Source of the DNA: JAFAZJ01 sp964437145
GTDB lineage: Bacteria; Pseudomonadota; Alphaproteobacteria; Reyranellales; Reyranellaceae
Length of the DNA stretch: 64,000 bases
Reading direction: 5' to 3'
NCBI GenBank assembly: GCA_964437145.1
Contig: CAYTFW010000011.1
Span: 3,681-67,680, forward strand
In this document: positions 63,217 to 64,000 of the stretch, in pieces
How the letters are laid out: each line of letters begins with the position of its first letter
How positions within the stretch are numbered: the first letter of the stretch is position 1
Notes under the pieces: generated by a model
The model's input: the letters and a program-made list of their open reading frames with translations, nothing else
Told to the model about the DNA's origin: nothing
Databases searched by the model: none
Program-made: the position numbers and the translations under genes

Positions 63217-64000
63217 TCAGCCCAGGAACTCCTTCGTCCAGCGCTCGTAGTCGGCGTCGCGGGTGACGCGTTTCATCAGATCGGCCGAGGCCAGGCCGGT
63301 GAGCTTCGCCGGCGGCGTGCCATCGCGCAGCGCCTTGAGCGTCTCGTAGGTCGCCTGGATCGCGGCCATGATCGGCTGGTGGCCCTGCAGGGCGACGCGC
63401 ACGCGTTGGCTCGCGAGATAGTCGCGATCGCTGAGTTCCGGGCCGCCGCCGCCCAGCACGATCGGCAGTTTGGTGGCCGAGGAAATCGCCTCCAATTGCG
63501 CGCGGGTACGCAGACCGACGAGGAACAGCGCGTCGACACCGACGGCCTCGTAGGCCTTGCAGCGCGTGACGCAATCCTCGACCGAACTGATCTGCACGGC
63601 GCTGGTGCGGCCGCAGATCACCAGGTCGGGGTCTTGCCGCCCGGCGAGCGCGCCCTTCATTTTTCCGACGCCTTCCTCGATCGAGATCAGGCTCGGTTGT
63701 TTTTCGCCATAGGCGCGCGGCAAAAGCGTGTCCTCGATGCTGAGCGCGGCGACGCCCGCGGTCTCCAGCTCCTCGACCGTACGCTTGACGTTGAGCGCGT
63801 TGCCGTAGCCGTGATCGGCGTCGACCAGCAGCGGCAGGTTGCCGGCGCGGTTAATGCGATAGGCCTGAGCGGCGAACTCGCTCAGGGTCAGCACGATCAG
63901 ATCAGGCGCGCCGAGCACGGTGAGCGAGGCCGTGGAGCCCGCGAACATGCCGACCTCGAAGCCAAGATCCTCGGCGATGCGCGCGGAGATCGCGTCGACC
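63217..64000 (-). CDS. isocitrate lyase/PEP mutase family protein, oxaloacetate decarboxylase-like (5' end beyond window)
   Basis: The frame is open to the right edge, so the gene starts outside the window; 260 residues are visible. A TIM-barrel PEP mutase/isocitrate lyase fold is indicated by LLVDADHGYGNALNVKRTVEELETAGVAALSIEDTLLP, which holds the Mg-binding aspartates and glutamate, and by DLVICGRTSA. No KKCGH-type catalytic cysteine loop of isocitrate lyase is seen (the loop reads LLPRAYGEKQPSL), so an oxaloacetate decarboxylase or 2-methylisocitrate lyase-like activity is more likely. An internal ATG at 63948 is not the true start. Confidence 0.87.
   Translation of the reverse strand, partial: VDAISARIAEDLGFEVGMFAGSTASLTVLGAPDLIVLTLSEFAAQAYRINRAGNLPLLVDADHGYGNALNVKRTVEELETAGVAALSIEDTLLPRAYGEKQPSLISIEEGVGKMKGALAGRQDPDLVICGRTSAVQISSVEDCVTRCKAYEAVGVDALFLVGLRTRAQLEAISSATKLPIVLGGGGPELSDRDYLASQRVRVALQGHQPIMAAIQATYETLKALRDGTPPAKLTGLASADLMKRVTRDADYERWTKEFLG

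Overview
The window is high-GC DNA from what looks like an alphaproteobacterium. That reading rests on NasS/NasT control of nitrate assimilation, the BFD-tailed NasA, a TRAP transporter, many class III CoA-transferases, short-chain dehydrogenases (SDRs) and acyl-CoA dehydrogenases, and a recurring 'ctgtcatcccgag...ctcgggatgacag' intergenic inverted repeat. A Reyranella-like or other Rhodospirillales/Hyphomicrobiales genome would fit, but no rRNA or marker gene is present to settle it. Genes are tightly packed with many 4-base start/stop overlaps, and no stretch over 300 bases lacks a gene.

Layout. 1-5.7 kb: TRAP transporter (small permease cut by the window edge), an SDR, a CoA-transferase and an enoyl-CoA hydratase. 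5.8-9.4 kb: the most unusual part, a thioredoxin-reductase-like flavoprotein, a UGSC-family selenoprotein in which an in-frame TGA at 7069-7071 is followed by a SECIS-like hairpin, and two paralogous cysteine-conserving proteins of unrecognised function. 9.5-12 kb: a class V aminotransferase and an exported FMN 2-hydroxy-acid dehydrogenase carrying a CxxCH motif. 12.1-14 kb: an AT-richer, probably acquired pair, an HD dNTPase-like phosphohydrolase and a YwgA-like protein. 14-19.9 kb: assorted metabolic genes.

19.9-33.7 kb is a complete nitrate/nitrite assimilation locus: nasA, its flavoprotein partner, a nitrate ABC importer (nrtA, nrtB, nrtD), the nitrate sensor nasS and the RNA-binding antiterminator nasT on the minus strand. 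Divergently come nirA, an Fe-S/flavin reductase and cysG. 33.7-44.6 kb is an organic-nitrogen scavenging locus: an oligopeptide-type ABC importer with AtzG, AtzE and AtzH-like proteins, and the divergent allophanate hydrolase AtzF. Sequences resembling sigma-54 (-24/-12) promoters precede nirA, nasS, the ABC/Atz operon and atzF, so these loci probably form one RpoN/NtrC nitrogen-limitation regulon.

44.5-48 kb holds a GntR regulator, a second 2-hydroxy-acid oxidase, a 53-residue Flp pilin, and CinA- and DOPA-dioxygenase-like proteins. 47.8-63 kb is acyl-CoA catabolism (SDRs, enoyl-CoA hydratase, fused CoA-transferase, four acyl-CoA dehydrogenases) with an AraC regulator, an MFS transporter, a D-aminoacylase-like amidohydrolase and a DUF1772 membrane protein. 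The window ends inside an isocitrate lyase/PEP mutase family gene.
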